NCBI RefSeq assembly: GCF_022712275.1
Contig: NZ_JALAGU010000029.1
Span: 1 to 64,000, forward strand
Length of the DNA: 64,000 bases
Direction of reading: 5' to 3'
DNA from: Corynebacterium sp.
GTDB lineage: Bacteria > Actinomycetota > Actinomycetes > Mycobacteriales > Mycobacteriaceae
Under the pieces are notes generated by a model. The model made no database searches. It worked only from the letters and a program-made list of their open reading frames with translations, and was not told where the DNA came from. Of the stretch, positions 40,902-49,497 are shown in pieces. The translations under genes were made by a program, and so were the position numbers. Each line of letters opens with the position of its first letter. The first letter of the stretch is position 1.

Positions 40902-42668
40902 TCAGGCCGCCCACGCCCGCCACAGTGTCGCGTACCGGCCACCGGCGGCCACGAGCTGCTCCTGCGTCCCGCACTCGACGATCCGACCGTGCTCCATCAC
41001 GGCGATCCGGTCACAGGACGTCGCCTGGCTCAACCGGTGGGCGATGACCACCCCGGTGCGTCCTTCCAGTACCGCCGCGGACGCCCGGTCGAGGACATCG
41101 GCATGGGTGGAGCCGGCGTCCGCCGTCGCCTCGTCGAGGATCACCAGGTCGGGGTCGGCGACCAGCACCCGGGTCAGCGCGAGATGCTGCGCCTGCGCGG
41201 CGGTGAGGTCCACCCCCTGCAGGCCCAGCGGGGTGTCGAGACCCTTCGGGAGCTGGTCCAGCAGATCGTCCGCACCGGTGACTGTCAGCGCCTCCGTCAG
41301 GGCACTGTCGGGGACGGCCGCCGGGTCGGACGCACCGAGCACCAGGTTGTCCCGCAGGGTGCCGGCGAAGACATGCGTCTCCTGGGAGATCAGCATGGTG
41401 CGCTCAGGCGCCTGCAGTGTTCCGGTGGTCACCGGGTGGATACCCGCCAGCAGTGCGGCGACCGTCGACTTCCCCGCCCCGGACGTGCCGACCAACGCGA
41501 CATGCTCGCCGGGAGCCAGCGTCAGTGAGACATCGTGGAGGACATCGCCCGCGTCAGGATTCTCCGGGGCATAGGAGAAGGACACGTCCCCGAGGACGAC
41601 GCCGGCGTCCGGCGAGGTCGGGGTGGAAAACGCCCTGGCGTCCTGCGCGGGAAGATCGGTGACCCCGATGATGCGCGCCAGCGAGGCCGTCGCGGACTGC
41701 AGCACGTCGATCTCGCGCATGAGCATGCCCAGCGGTGCCTCGATACGCAGGAAGAACAGCACCGCCGTGGTGACCGCGCCGATGGTGGGAGTGCCTCCGC
41801 CGGAGACGTCACCGACCAGCACGTACCCGATGAGCAGCACCGCGGTGAGCATCGCCAGGAAGGCCGCGTCGACCCGCCACATGAACATCGTCTGCACCGT
41901 GCGCGCCCGCAGGGACCACCGGTTGACCTGCCAGGACGCCTCCGCGATCCGCCCGGAATGGCGACCCGACAACCGGAAGGCCAGCACTGTCGGCAAGCCC
42001 CGCAGCGAGGACAGCAGGATGTGGGCGCGGTCGCCGAATGCCGCCCGCTCCGCGGCGTACATCGGCGGGGCGAGTCGCAGGTACCACTGCACAGTCCACC
42101 AGTACAACGGCAGCGCCACGGCGATGACCAGTGCCAGGCGCCAGTCGAGTGCGGCGACGCCGACCAGTGTGAGCACGATGGCGAAGAAGGTCTTGGTCAG
42201 CGAGGGCACGACCTGGGAGAGTGCCTCGGAGACCTGCGCGACATCGTCGCTGGCACGGGAGATGAGGTCGCCGGTGCCGGAGCGTTCGACCCGCTGCTGC
42301 GGCATCGACAGCGCCTAGCGGATGAGCTTCTCACGCAGGGTGGCCAGCAGACGCTCCATCACCCGTGACGCCACGAGGATCCCGAGGACGGCCAGGACCG
42401 CCGCGCCGACCGCGGACCCGAAGATGAGCAGCCCGTAGAGCCAGAGTGACGTGGTGCCGTCCCCGTCGGCGGCGCCGGCGACATCGTCGACGATGCGTCC
42501 GAGAACCGCCGGGGTCACCAGTTCCAGACCCGCACCGGCGGCGGCGAGGACCGCGGAGATCAGCAGGAGGACGCGGCGTCCGCGCAGTTCCCGCCACAGG
42601 GTCGTGGCGGTGCGCTTCCCGGTGGCGATGGGCAGGCGGGCGTCGGTGTTGTTCTTCACGGCGCTCAC
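40902..42668 (-). pseudogene. Heterodimeric ABC transporter subunit broken by an in-frame TAG
   Basis: Read through, this is a 588-residue exporter-fold ABC subunit: six-span domain then ATPase with Walker A VGTSGAGKST, Walker B DLVILDEATAD and switch His in VIAHRLSQ. The signature LSGGQ is replaced by LTAAQAQ. The frame runs from GTG 42668 to CTC ATC CGC, then TAG at 42317-42315, then continues in the same frame as GCG CTG TCG ATG. A single change such as CAG to TAG explains it. The first 117 residues hold the first two membrane helices. It overlaps the partner gene as GTGA. Unless the stop is suppressed or a sequencing error, the transporter is inactive. Confidence 0.85.
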
Positions 42669-44407
42669 AGTTCCACCACCCGGTCGCAGGAGGCGAGCAT
42701 CGTGCGGGACGCGGTGACGATCACGGTGGTGCGTCCGGCACGGAACGGGGCGACGCGCTGGGCGACGGCGGCGCCCGTGACAGAGTCCACCGCCGTCGTC
42801 GGGTCATGGAGCACCAGGACCGGTGGGTCGGCCGCCAATGTCCTGGCCAGGGCGATGCGCTGACGTTGTCCACCGGACAGGCGCGTCCCACCGTCGCCGA
42901 CTCTGGTGTACTCACCCTGGGGAAGTGCCTCGAGGATGTCGTCGCAGGCCGCGGCATGCAGCGCGCCGGGGATACGCCCGGGTTCGGCACCGGGGACATT
43001 GATGTTTTCGGCGACGGTGCCGTCGAAGAGGTCGGCGGTGTGTGGAGCCGTGAGCACCTGCGACCTGTAGTCGTCGATATCGAGCTGCTCCGCGGCCGTT
43101 GTCCCGAGCAGGACGCCGCGTCCGTGGGCGAGACGGTCAATGAGTTCGCGGGCGGGGCGTCCTTCCGCGTTGACGCCGACGCACTCGCCGGGTTCCACGG
43201 TGAGGTCGCCGACGGTGAGGGAGGTGGCGTCCTGCGCGGTCGCGGTGGTGGCGTGCTCATCGGCGTAGGGGGTGCGCAGTAGGTCGAGGACGCGTCCGCC
43301 AGAGGCGACGCCGGTGGCCCACGGCGCGCCGATCATGTTCGGCAGGCCGGTCAGGGGTCCCAGGAGGAACTGTGTCAGACCGACGACGGAGATCAGTTCG
43401 CCGACGGTGAGGTGACCGTTGAGTGCCAGGGATGCGGCACCGAGGCTGAGCCCGGCGATGAAGACACCGGTGACGGTGTTCATCGAACCCGTGTACAGCG
43501 CTCGGGAGTTGCGGGCCTTCAGCGCGCCGTCGAGGGCGTCGGCGCTGACGGACTCGTAGCGCGTCGCGGCGTTGGTCTCTGCGCGCAGGCCCTTGATGAC
43601 GCGGTAGCCGGTGATGATGTCGCTGGCCTGGCCGGTCGCCCGGGCTACGAGGGCCTGTTGTCTCTGGCTGCGTTTCTGCAGGGGACGCCCGGCTTTCGTC
43701 ATGATCCAGAGCGTCACCGGGGCGCCGATGATGAGGGCCAGACCGAGCGGCCAGGAGATTATGGTGAGGGCGACCGCGCAGGCCACGACGGCGGCGAGTT
43801 CGCCGACGGGGTAGATGGAGAGTTGCATGGTGCCGGCGAGGCGGAAGACGTCTCCGGTGGCGATGGAGAGCATCGCGCCGCCGAGGTGGTCGGTCTTCAT
43901 GCCGGCGGGGTGGAGCAGGCGGTCGGTGACGTCCATGCGCAGCCGGTGCTGGACCTGCTGCATGCCGTAGAACCCGGTGCGGGAGCCGAAACGGAAGCAG
44001 AGGGACGCGGCGACGGCCGCTGCGGTGAGGGCGATGAGCCAGGTGATGAGCTCGCCGAGGCTGTGGTGGGCGATGGCCTTGTCGACGACGAAGCCGGCGC
44101 TCACCGGGACGGCGGCGGAGCACAGCTGACTCAGCGCGAGCAGGAGGCCGCCGGGGACCGTGTACTTCGTGGCACCGAAGATGACGCGCCGGGTGAACTG
44201 TTCCGGCGTGGTGTATTCGTCATAGGGGATCGGTGGGCTCTTGAGCTGGTGCTCAGGGGCCTGGAGCAGCAGTGGCCAGCGGATGCCGAAGAGGTGGCTG
44301 CGCAGGGTCTCGTCGGTGAAGGCGTCCTGCGGCCGGGGTGCCTGGGCACTCGTGTCGGCGTCGGCGGTGTCGTCTGCGGCGCCAGGGGGAGGTGTGGTCA
44401 CGGTCAC
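42665..44407 (-). CDS. Heterodimeric ABC transporter subunit with degenerate ATP site
   Basis: A 580-residue exporter-fold subunit, partner of the gene at 40902. Six membrane segments lie between about residues 60 and 345, and the ATPase domain follows. The Walker A is lost (ECVGVNAEGRPARELIDRL in place of GxxGxGKS/T) and the Walker B glutamate is replaced (VLVLHDPTTAVD), but the signature LSGGQRQRIALARTL is intact. The dimer would therefore have one consensus ATP site, built from this LSGGQ and the partner's Walker A. Location beside a siderophore importer recalls the IrtAB/YbtPQ type of exporter-fold siderophore importers (inference). The GTG at 44407 is likely; GTG 44401 is an alternative. 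Confidence 0.87.
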   Translation of the reverse strand: MTVTTPPPGAADDTADADTSAQAPRPQDAFTDETLRSHLFGIRWPLLLQAPEHQLKSPPIPYDEYTTPEQFTRRVIFGATKYTVPGGLLLALSQLCSAAVPVSAGFVVDKAIAHHSLGELITWLIALTAAAVAASLCFRFGSRTGFYGMQQVQHRLRMDVTDRLLHPAGMKTDHLGGAMLSIATGDVFRLAGTMQLSIYPVGELAAVVACAVALTIISWPLGLALIIGAPVTLWIMTKAGRPLQKRSQRQQALVARATGQASDIITGYRVIKGLRAETNAATRYESVSADALDGALKARNSRALYTGSMNTVTGVFIAGLSLGAASLALNGHLTVGELISVVGLTQFLLGPLTGLPNMIGAPWATGVASGGRVLDLLRTPYADEHATTATAQDATSLTVGDLTVEPGECVGVNAEGRPARELIDRLAHGRGVLLGTTAAEQLDIDDYRSQVLTAPHTADLFDGTVAENINVPGAEPGRIPGALHAAACDDILEALPQGEYTRVGDGGTRLSGGQRQRIALARTLAADPPVLVLHDPTTAVDSVTGAAVAQRVAPFRAGRTTVIVTASRTMLASCDRVVEL

Positions 44408-44498
44408 TGAGACTACGGGGTGGGTGACGCTACGTGTTGTCCTGAAGTGACAGATGGTTAGCGGGAGGGGACAGTGTGTGCGCTGCGTCAATGGTGCG

Positions 44499-44622
44499 GG
44501 TCGGGTGCTCCTGGGCGGTTCAGAAGCCTGGTCCGACCTGGAGCACCCGACCTGGAGGGCTTCAGAACTGTGGCAGGCACAGATCCGCGATTCTGTGCCA
44601 CAGAATCCGCGATTCGTGCCTG
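44499..44622. repeat. Nested inverted repeats
   Basis: GGTCGGGTGCTCC (44499-44511) is perfectly repeated in inverse at 44540-44552. A second palindrome of about 49 bases (44574-44622) has CAGGCAC/GTGCCTG ends and the centre GATTCTGTG-CCACAGAATC with a few mismatches. The stretch lies in the non-coding gap upstream of the ABC subunit gene and next to decayed genes. Confidence 0.7.
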
Positions 44623-44641
44623 ACGCAGATGTGCTGCACGC

Positions 44642-44797
44642 ATCGTCGAGCAGTCGGTCCACGAGGAGACTGCGCCGGCGGACACGGTCCTGTTCGCCAA
44701 GGCGCTCACCGAGATCGCGGACGCCGAGGCGGTGCTCACGCTGCGGAAAGCGGCCTCCTCCCTGGCCGACGGCGGCCAGCGTCCGCGTCAGTGGTTG
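44642..44797 (+). pseudogene. O-methyltransferase fragment (left)
   Basis: The frame reads ARIVEQSVHEETAPADTVLF and onward into ALTEIADAEAVLTLRKAASSLADGG, which resembles the SAM-binding-region motif of AdoMet O-methyltransferases (compare LLIHDLNQLPDADAVHRLRHLAAGAG in the fragment at 45189). It has no start codon, no N-terminus and no C-terminus, and ends where the antisense gene remnant at 44788 begins. It is a broken piece of a methyltransferase gene. Confidence 0.5.
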
Positions 44798-45131
44798 CCG
44801 AGCAGGATATTCGCGATGAGCTGGTCGAGTCGCCGGACATCCACATCGCGACCGGGACCGGTCTTGATCTTGCCGGCCCGGGTCCACAGTTCCAGCTCTG
44901 CCGTGGAATCCAGTGTGCCGGCGTTCTCCGAGGACCACATGTTGATCGAGGAGTTATGGCGGTATGGCAGGGAGTACATCTCGCTCTTCCTGCCGCGGAG
45001 GCCCTGCGCGTCCCTGACGATGAGTCGACGGTCGGTGAGACGGCGGAATCGCGGCAGGTCTTGTAGGCGGCGATGGGCGTTTCACCCGGGACGAGGATCG
45101 GACCGATGTCCTCGGGGATCGGCACCTCCAT
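44788..45131 (-). pseudogene. Bacterial PH-domain protein, frameshifted
   Basis: On the minus strand the frame MEVPIPEDIGPILVPGE then TPIAAYKTCRDSAV matches the first half of a bPH_1-type (PF08000) pleckstrin-like domain. Near 45036-45044 it must shift frame to continue LTDRRLIVRDAQGLRGRKSE, MYSLPYRHNSSINMWSSENAG and LDQLIANILLGNH to the TGA at 44788. One or two bases are missing or added at the break. The normal family length is about 125 residues, as here. Function unknown in any case; the gene is inactive as it stands. Confidence 0.6.
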
Positions 45132-45188
45132 CTGGAAGGGCCAGGAGGTGATGACATTGATTTCAGTCGGCAACTGCCGGCGTCTCCG

Positions 45189-45494
45189 GTGGGGGAGATC
45201 CCGGACGCCGTCCTCCTCATCCATGACCTCAACCAGCTGCCGGACGCGGATGCGGTCCACCGGCTGCGTCACCTCGCAGCAGGAGCGGGAAAGGTCCTGG
45301 TCGTGGAGGACACCTTCGACATCTCCGGCACCATCGACGAGCACGCCGCCGAGAACGACGTCCTCTCCCTGGCTGCCTGGGGATCGGGCTTCCGCACCGG
45401 TACGGAACTGGCGACGGTTTTCGCGGACGCCGGAGTCACTGTCATTGTGACCGGGAGGTTCGGCTGGGACCGGACGGTGTACACCGTGGTGTAG
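45189..45494 (+). pseudogene. O-methyltransferase C-terminal fragment (right)
   Basis: A 101-residue frame (GTG 45189) reading PDAVLLIHDLNQLPDADAVH, then AGAGKVLVVEDTFDISG, then TGTELATVFADAGVTVIVTGRFG. This is the C-terminal third of an AdoMet O-methyltransferase of the hydroxyindole/acetylserotonin type (Methyltransf_2 pattern). The SAM-binding glycine motif and the dimerisation domain are absent, so it cannot be a working enzyme. It lies just upstream of the rpiR gene. Confidence 0.6.
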
Positions 45495-45497
45495 CAC

Positions 45498-45528
45498 ACA
45501 CTACATCCTTCGGCGAATCCTGTAGTGT
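45498..45528 (+). promoter_or_regulatory. Inverted-repeat operator ahead of rpiR
   Basis: ACACTACA (45498-45505) and TGTAGTGT (45521-45528) form a perfect 8-bp inverted repeat with a 15-base spacer, ending eight bases before the ATG at 45536. It is a likely autoregulatory site of the RpiR protein. Confidence 0.65.
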
Positions 45529-45535
45529 TCACAAC

Positions 45536-46360
45536 ATGCAACTGGTTGACCGCATTGCCGCCCACCGCAGTGAACTCACTCCCGCGGAGGTCCGCGTCGC
45601 AGAATTCATGACCGACAATCCGCACAGTGTCGGCTACCTCTCCGCACTGAAGCTCGCCGAGGCGTCCCGCACCAGCGACGCCACGGTCGTGCGCACTGTC
45701 CGCAAGCTCGGCTTCGACGGCCTTGATGACCTGCGTGAACAGCTCGCCGTCGAGCTGTCCCGGGCCGGCCGGATGGAGAGTTCCATCCAGGCGCTCGTGT
45801 ACGAGCCGGAGAGCGAGGTCACCCGGCACATCGCCGGGTCCGCCGACGCGGTCGGCGTCCTGCCGGAACGCATCGGCCAGGACGCCCTCGCCGGGGCCGT
45901 CGAGGTCATCGCAGCCGCCGGCCGAGTAGTCATCGTCGGTTTCGGCCCGGCCAGGTCCATCGCCGACTACGCGGCCCACCGGTTCCGCCGTGCCGGGGCA
46001 CAGTCCGTCGCCGCCGGGTCGAGCGGACGCGCCTTCGCCGACGAACTCGCCGCCCTTGCCGACGGTGACGTTGTCGTGCTCATGTCCTACGATCGTGCCA
46101 CCGTGGAGGTCAGCGTCCTCTATGCGCGGGCCGCGGCGCTCGACATCCCGGTCATCCAACTCAGCGAAGGCGTCCACACCGTCGATCCGCGATGCGCGGT
46201 GGTGCTCGGTGTGGGGCGCGGCAATCCGGAGTACAGCCCCAGCTATGCCCCGACCGTGGTGGTGCTCGAGGCGCTGGTGCTGGCGGTCGCGGCGTCCGAC
46301 CCGGACCGTAGCGCGGCGGCCGGCGTGGTGCTCGACGACCTGCGGGACCAGCTGTCATGA
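45536..46360 (+). CDS. MurR/RpiR-family transcriptional regulator
   Basis: A 274-residue regulator. The N-terminal HTH_6 domain spans about residues 1-75 (LTPAEVRVAEFMTDNPHSVGYLSALKLAEASRTSDATVVRTVRKLGFDGLDDLREQL). A SIS sugar-phosphate-binding domain covers about 105-240 (AAGRVVIVGFGPARSIADYAAHRFRRAGAQS, then LADGDVVVLMSYDRATVEV). Such regulators usually sense phosphosugars. Here it is followed by ATGA overlap to the ATPase of an iron-export-type ABC transporter, so it probably controls that operon. An inverted repeat lies just before its start. Confidence 0.92.
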   Translation: MQLVDRIAAHRSELTPAEVRVAEFMTDNPHSVGYLSALKLAEASRTSDATVVRTVRKLGFDGLDDLREQLAVELSRAGRMESSIQALVYEPESEVTRHIAGSADAVGVLPERIGQDALAGAVEVIAAAGRVVIVGFGPARSIADYAAHRFRRAGAQSVAAGSSGRAFADELAALADGDVVVLMSYDRATVEVSVLYARAAALDIPVIQLSEGVHTVDPRCAVVLGVGRGNPEYSPSYAPTVVVLEALVLAVAASDPDRSAAAGVVLDDLRDQLS

Positions 46361-47019
46361 GCGAACCGTTGTTCTCCTTCGGGAACGTCACCCTGGTCCG
46401 CGACGGGCGCCCCATCCTCGACCATGTGACCCTCGACATCCCGACCGGCGGCATCACCGCGGTGACCGGACCGTCCGGCTCCGGCAAGTCCACACTGCTG
46501 CGCTGCTGCAATCTGCTGGAGACCCCCACCTCCGGACGCATCCTCTACCGCGGGACCCCGTTGACCGGCCCCGGTTCCCTTGACCCGCTGACCCTGCGCC
46601 GGCGGGTCGCAATGGTCTTCCAGCGGCCTACGGTCTTCGCCGGCACCGCCCTGGACAACCTGCGCGCCGCCGACAGGTCCCTCGACGGGGACGCCGCCAC
46701 GGCTCTGCTGGCCGAAGTCGGACTGGAGGCGTCCTACCTGCACCGCGAGGCGGACACGCTCTCCGGCGGCGAGTCACAACTGCTCTGCCTCGCCCGGGCC
46801 CTGGCGACCGAGCCCGATGTGCTGCTCGCTGACGAGGTCACCTCCTCCCTCGACGAGGACGCCACGAGCGTCCTCGAATCACTTGCCCGACGGCTCGCCG
46901 CCCCGGACGCACAGGGAGGACGTGGCCTCTCGGTGCTCTGGGTCTCTCACGACCCGGCGCAGGTCGAGCGGATCGCCGGCCGGTCCATCCGGATCGACGC
47001 CGGGCAGGTGACCGCATGA
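46357..47019 (+). CDS. fetA: ABC exporter ATPase, FetA/YbbL-like
   Basis: A 220-residue ATPase. Walker A is GPSGSGKST (residues 37-45), the signature is LSGGESQLLCLARAL and Walker B is DVLLADEVTSSLD. With FetB it forms the FetAB/YbbLM pair, reported in E. coli to export iron and protect from oxidative stress. The ATG overlaps the rpiR stop and the 3' end overlaps fetB as ATGA, making a three-gene coupled operon. The family name is assigned mainly because of the FetB partner; the ATPase alone resembles phosphate-type ATPases too. Confidence 0.87.
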   Translation: MSEPLFSFGNVTLVRDGRPILDHVTLDIPTGGITAVTGPSGSGKSTLLRCCNLLETPTSGRILYRGTPLTGPGSLDPLTLRRRVAMVFQRPTVFAGTALDNLRAADRSLDGDAATALLAEVGLEASYLHREADTLSGGESQLLCLARALATEPDVLLADEVTSSLDEDATSVLESLARRLAAPDAQGGRGLSVLWVSHDPAQVERIAGRSIRIDAGQVTA

Positions 47020-47801
47020 GCGGGGACGGAGGTGCCGTCGGCTGGGTCGGCCTGGCGGTCTCGCTGATCTTCATCGCCGTGGCCATGGCGGTGACCAGTG
47101 GATTCCACCTGAAGCTCAACCGGCCGATCGTCGTCGCCGTGGTGCGCTCCCTGGTGCAGATGGGCATCGTCGGCTATGCCCTGGTGCTGCTGGTGGACCC
47201 GGATACGTCGATCTGGTGGTCGTGGGCGTGGACGGTGGGCATCATCGTCTTTGCGGCGGTGACGGTGACGCGTCGCGCCCCGCGGGTACCGGGTCTGTTC
47301 CTTATCTCGATGACCGCCTGTACAACGATTGCTGTGACCTCGCTGGCCGTCATCTTCGGCTTCGGGATCTTCGAGCTGACCAGCCGTGCTCTGGTGCCGG
47401 TGGCCGGGATGGTCGTCGGCAACTCGATGAAGGTCGGTGTGGTCGCGACGACCAGGGTCTCGGAGTTCGCCTCCGACCAGCGGGCCGAGGTCGAGGCCGG
47501 GCTGGCGCTGGGGATGAGCGTACGCAGGGCGTCCTCCCGGCTGCTGCGTTCGGCGCTGCGTACCGCGATCTCGCCGCAGGTCGAGCAGACCGCGGCGCTG
47601 GGTATCGTCTTCCTGCCGGGCGCGATGACGGGTCTGATCCTGGCGGGCATGGACCCGCTGGAGGCGGTCGCCACGCAGCTCGCGCTGATGTACGTCATCC
47701 TCGCAGGGGTGGTCATTGCCGCGGTCATCACCGGGATCGGGACGCTGCGGGCACTCACCACCCCCGGGCAGACACTGGCGCAGCTGGCGCGGCAGGGGTA
47801 G
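47016..47801 (+). CDS. fetB: ABC exporter permease, FetB/UPF0014
   Basis: A 261-residue membrane protein with about seven hydrophobic segments. RSLVQMGIVGYALVLL, the loop ALVPVAGMVVGNSMKVGVVATTRV, and LGIVFLPGAMTGLILAGMDPLEAVATQLALMYVILAGVVIAAVIT are diagnostic for the UPF0014/FetB (YbbM) family. It pairs with FetA for metal (iron) export by analogy with E. coli. Last gene of the rpiR-fetA-fetB operon; the stop is at 47799-47801 and no terminator hairpin is evident directly after it. Confidence 0.92.
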   Translation: MSGDGGAVGWVGLAVSLIFIAVAMAVTSGFHLKLNRPIVVAVVRSLVQMGIVGYALVLLVDPDTSIWWSWAWTVGIIVFAAVTVTRRAPRVPGLFLISMTACTTIAVTSLAVIFGFGIFELTSRALVPVAGMVVGNSMKVGVVATTRVSEFASDQRAEVEAGLALGMSVRRASSRLLRSALRTAISPQVEQTAALGIVFLPGAMTGLILAGMDPLEAVATQLALMYVILAGVVIAAVITGIGTLRALTTPGQTLAQLARQG

Positions 47802-48215
47802 CGGAGCGGTCAGTCCGGGTCGCCCAGATCCGCGCCCGGTCGGCGTCGAACAATCGGGCCTCCAACTCTCCACTTGCCGTGCGGAGAGATCGAAGAGCCC
47901 GAACCCCTCAGGCAGGTCCACCAGCAGCTCAATGTCGGAGTCCTCGTGGTCCTCGCCGCGGGCGACGCTGCCGAATACCCGGGGGTTGGTCACGCCCACC
48001 CTTCTGAGGATCTCCAGGACCTGTGGACGGCGTCGTTGGAGCCGTTGGCCCGATGGGGTGGTGCTGTGGAATCGGAGTAACCGGGAGACCTCCGGTTGGC
48101 TTCGGCCGATGGCGTCCGCGATCTGTCGTCGGCTGAGACCTGCTGCATGTCCGGTGCGGACGGCGGACACCAGCATCTCGGCGGCGTGGGCCCGGAGCTC
48201 GTCCGCGTTGTGCAC
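47755..48215 (-). pseudogene. HTH-nucleotidyltransferase (MNT-like) gene, apparently frameshifted
   Basis: On the minus strand from ATG 48215: a helix-turn-helix (HAAGLSRRQIADAIGRSQPEVSRLL, about residues 24-48), then a minimal nucleotidyltransferase core RVFGSVARGEDHEDSDIELLVDLP with the GS and DxE/D catalytic residues. Such proteins are usually antitoxin or MNT-type partners of HEPN proteins. After QVE (near 47865) the frame loses coherence and runs antisense to fetB; a shift would continue LEARLFDADRARIWATRTDR to a TGA at 47757-47755. A frameshift is therefore likely. No HEPN partner gene is seen nearby. Confidence 0.6.
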
Positions 48216-48378
48216 TTCGCTGCGGATCTTGTCGATAGATGCTTCTGTAGTGGTCGTATAGTAGATGCCGTCAACGTGGGCAATGCGCGGATACCCCTTG
48301 TCTGTGCTGGCCCCTGACCGGCTGCCCGTCCTTCGACGTCGGTTCTGTGTTCCCTGTCAGGAGCTGACCCGGATCTGT

Positions 48379-48406
48379 AGATTCTGTCCGGTCGGATCGA
48401 CAGAAT
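48379..48406. repeat. Palindrome GATTCTGTC / GACAGAATC
   Basis: GATTCTGTC (48379-48387) and GACAGAATC (48398-48406) form a perfect 9-bp inverted repeat with a 10-base spacer in the 225-base gap between two minus-strand genes. It lies downstream of the binding-protein gene at 48441 and may act as its terminator, though no U-tract follows. The core resembles the palindrome at 44588-44607. No gene is seen elsewhere in 48216-48440. Confidence 0.6.
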
Positions 48407-48440
48407 CGGGTCTGCTCATGACAACGGAGAAGTCCTGCTC

Positions 48441-49412
48441 CTACTCCACCGCAGCGGTGAGCTCCGGAGTGATCTGCTCGACGGCCCAGTCGAGGCTCAT
48501 CGGGCCGGACGCGGTTGTCACCGCATAGCCGAGCGCCATGTCCTGCCAGATCAGCGCGCCGTTCTTCACCGACGGCAGGGCGGCGAACCGGGGGTTGTTC
48601 TCCAGCTGAGACTTCTCGCCGGCCGGGTCGTAGATGACCAGGACATCGCCGTCGAGCTCGTCGAGCCGCTCCAGGGAGACCGTGCCGCGGGCACCGGCGG
48701 CCTGCTGCTTCTCGTTCTGGATCATGCCGAGGTCCTCGAACATGGAGTTGGTGGAGTAGACCAGCTGGCCCTGGTTGAGCATCGCCGAGTTGTAGGTCAG
48801 TTCATCGATGCCGGGGAACTTGTCCCGGATCTCGGCGATCCGGTCGTTGTACTTCTCCTTGACCTCGGCGGCCTTGTCCTCCAGTCCGGTGGCCTCGGCG
48901 ACACCGTCGAGGATCGGCTGCCACGCCGGACCGTCGGCGGGCCAGTCGTAGACGAGGGTCGGGGCGATCTTCTCGAGTTCAGACCATGTGGCGTCATCCG
49001 TGTAGACATCGCCGACAATGACGAGGTCGGGGTCGTAGGACGCGATCGCCTCGGGGTTGGCGGTGCGGTCGGCGGTGAGGGCGGCGTCCTCCGCCCAGTC
49101 GATCTTTCCCTCCAGCCACGGCATGCTCCCGTCGCCACCCTGGATCTCGAACATGGCGACCGGCTCGAGACCGAGGGAGAGCACGGGGTCGATGCCGGCC
49201 TCGTGCAGCACGACGATCCGCTCGGGCTTCTCGTCGATGGTCGAGGACCCGAGGGTGTGCTCGACGGTGACGGGCCAGGACGCGCTCTCGGATGTGGTAG
49301 CGCCGGTGGTGTCCGTGGCATTGTCATCGGCATCGTCGGAGCTGCAGGCGGTCATGCCGAGGGCGAGGAGCGCGCCCAGCAGTGCGGCGGGAAGGGTACG
49401 GGACAGTTTCAC
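48441..49412 (-). CDS. Siderophore-binding lipoprotein (second)
   Basis: A 323-residue FecB/FepB-type substrate-binding protein. The signal peptide ends in the lipobox GMTAC with Cys23, followed by an acidic Asp/Thr linker. The mature protein has PERIVVLHEAGIDPVLSLGLEPVAMFE, NPEAIASYDPDLVIVGDVY, and ALGYAVTTASGPMSLDWAVEQITPEL, patterns of cobalamin/ferric siderophore binding proteins. No permease or ATPase genes adjoin it, so it may deliver substrate to the importer encoded at 36672-39461. It is divergent from the tandem AraC regulator, which may control it. Confidence 0.9.
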   Translation of the reverse strand: MKLSRTLPAALLGALLALGMTACSSDDADDNATDTTGATTSESASWPVTVEHTLGSSTIDEKPERIVVLHEAGIDPVLSLGLEPVAMFEIQGGDGSMPWLEGKIDWAEDAALTADRTANPEAIASYDPDLVIVGDVYTDDATWSELEKIAPTLVYDWPADGPAWQPILDGVAEATGLEDKAAEVKEKYNDRIAEIRDKFPGIDELTYNSAMLNQGQLVYSTNSMFEDLGMIQNEKQQAAGARGTVSLERLDELDGDVLVIYDPAGEKSQLENNPRFAALPSVKNGALIWQDMALGYAVTTASGPMSLDWAVEQITPELTAAVE

Positions 49413-49497
49413 TGGTTCTCCTGGGATCCTGAGGTCATGTAGTCAAGAGGACAGGCTATGCTTCGTTCCATGTCTCTCTGTCGTCCCGGACTGCCCC

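Noticed and set aside
46947..47754. C-terminal extension of the nucleotidyltransferase frame across fetB
   Set aside because: It is antisense to a clear UPF0014 permease and has no coding character; the frame is open only through codon bias.
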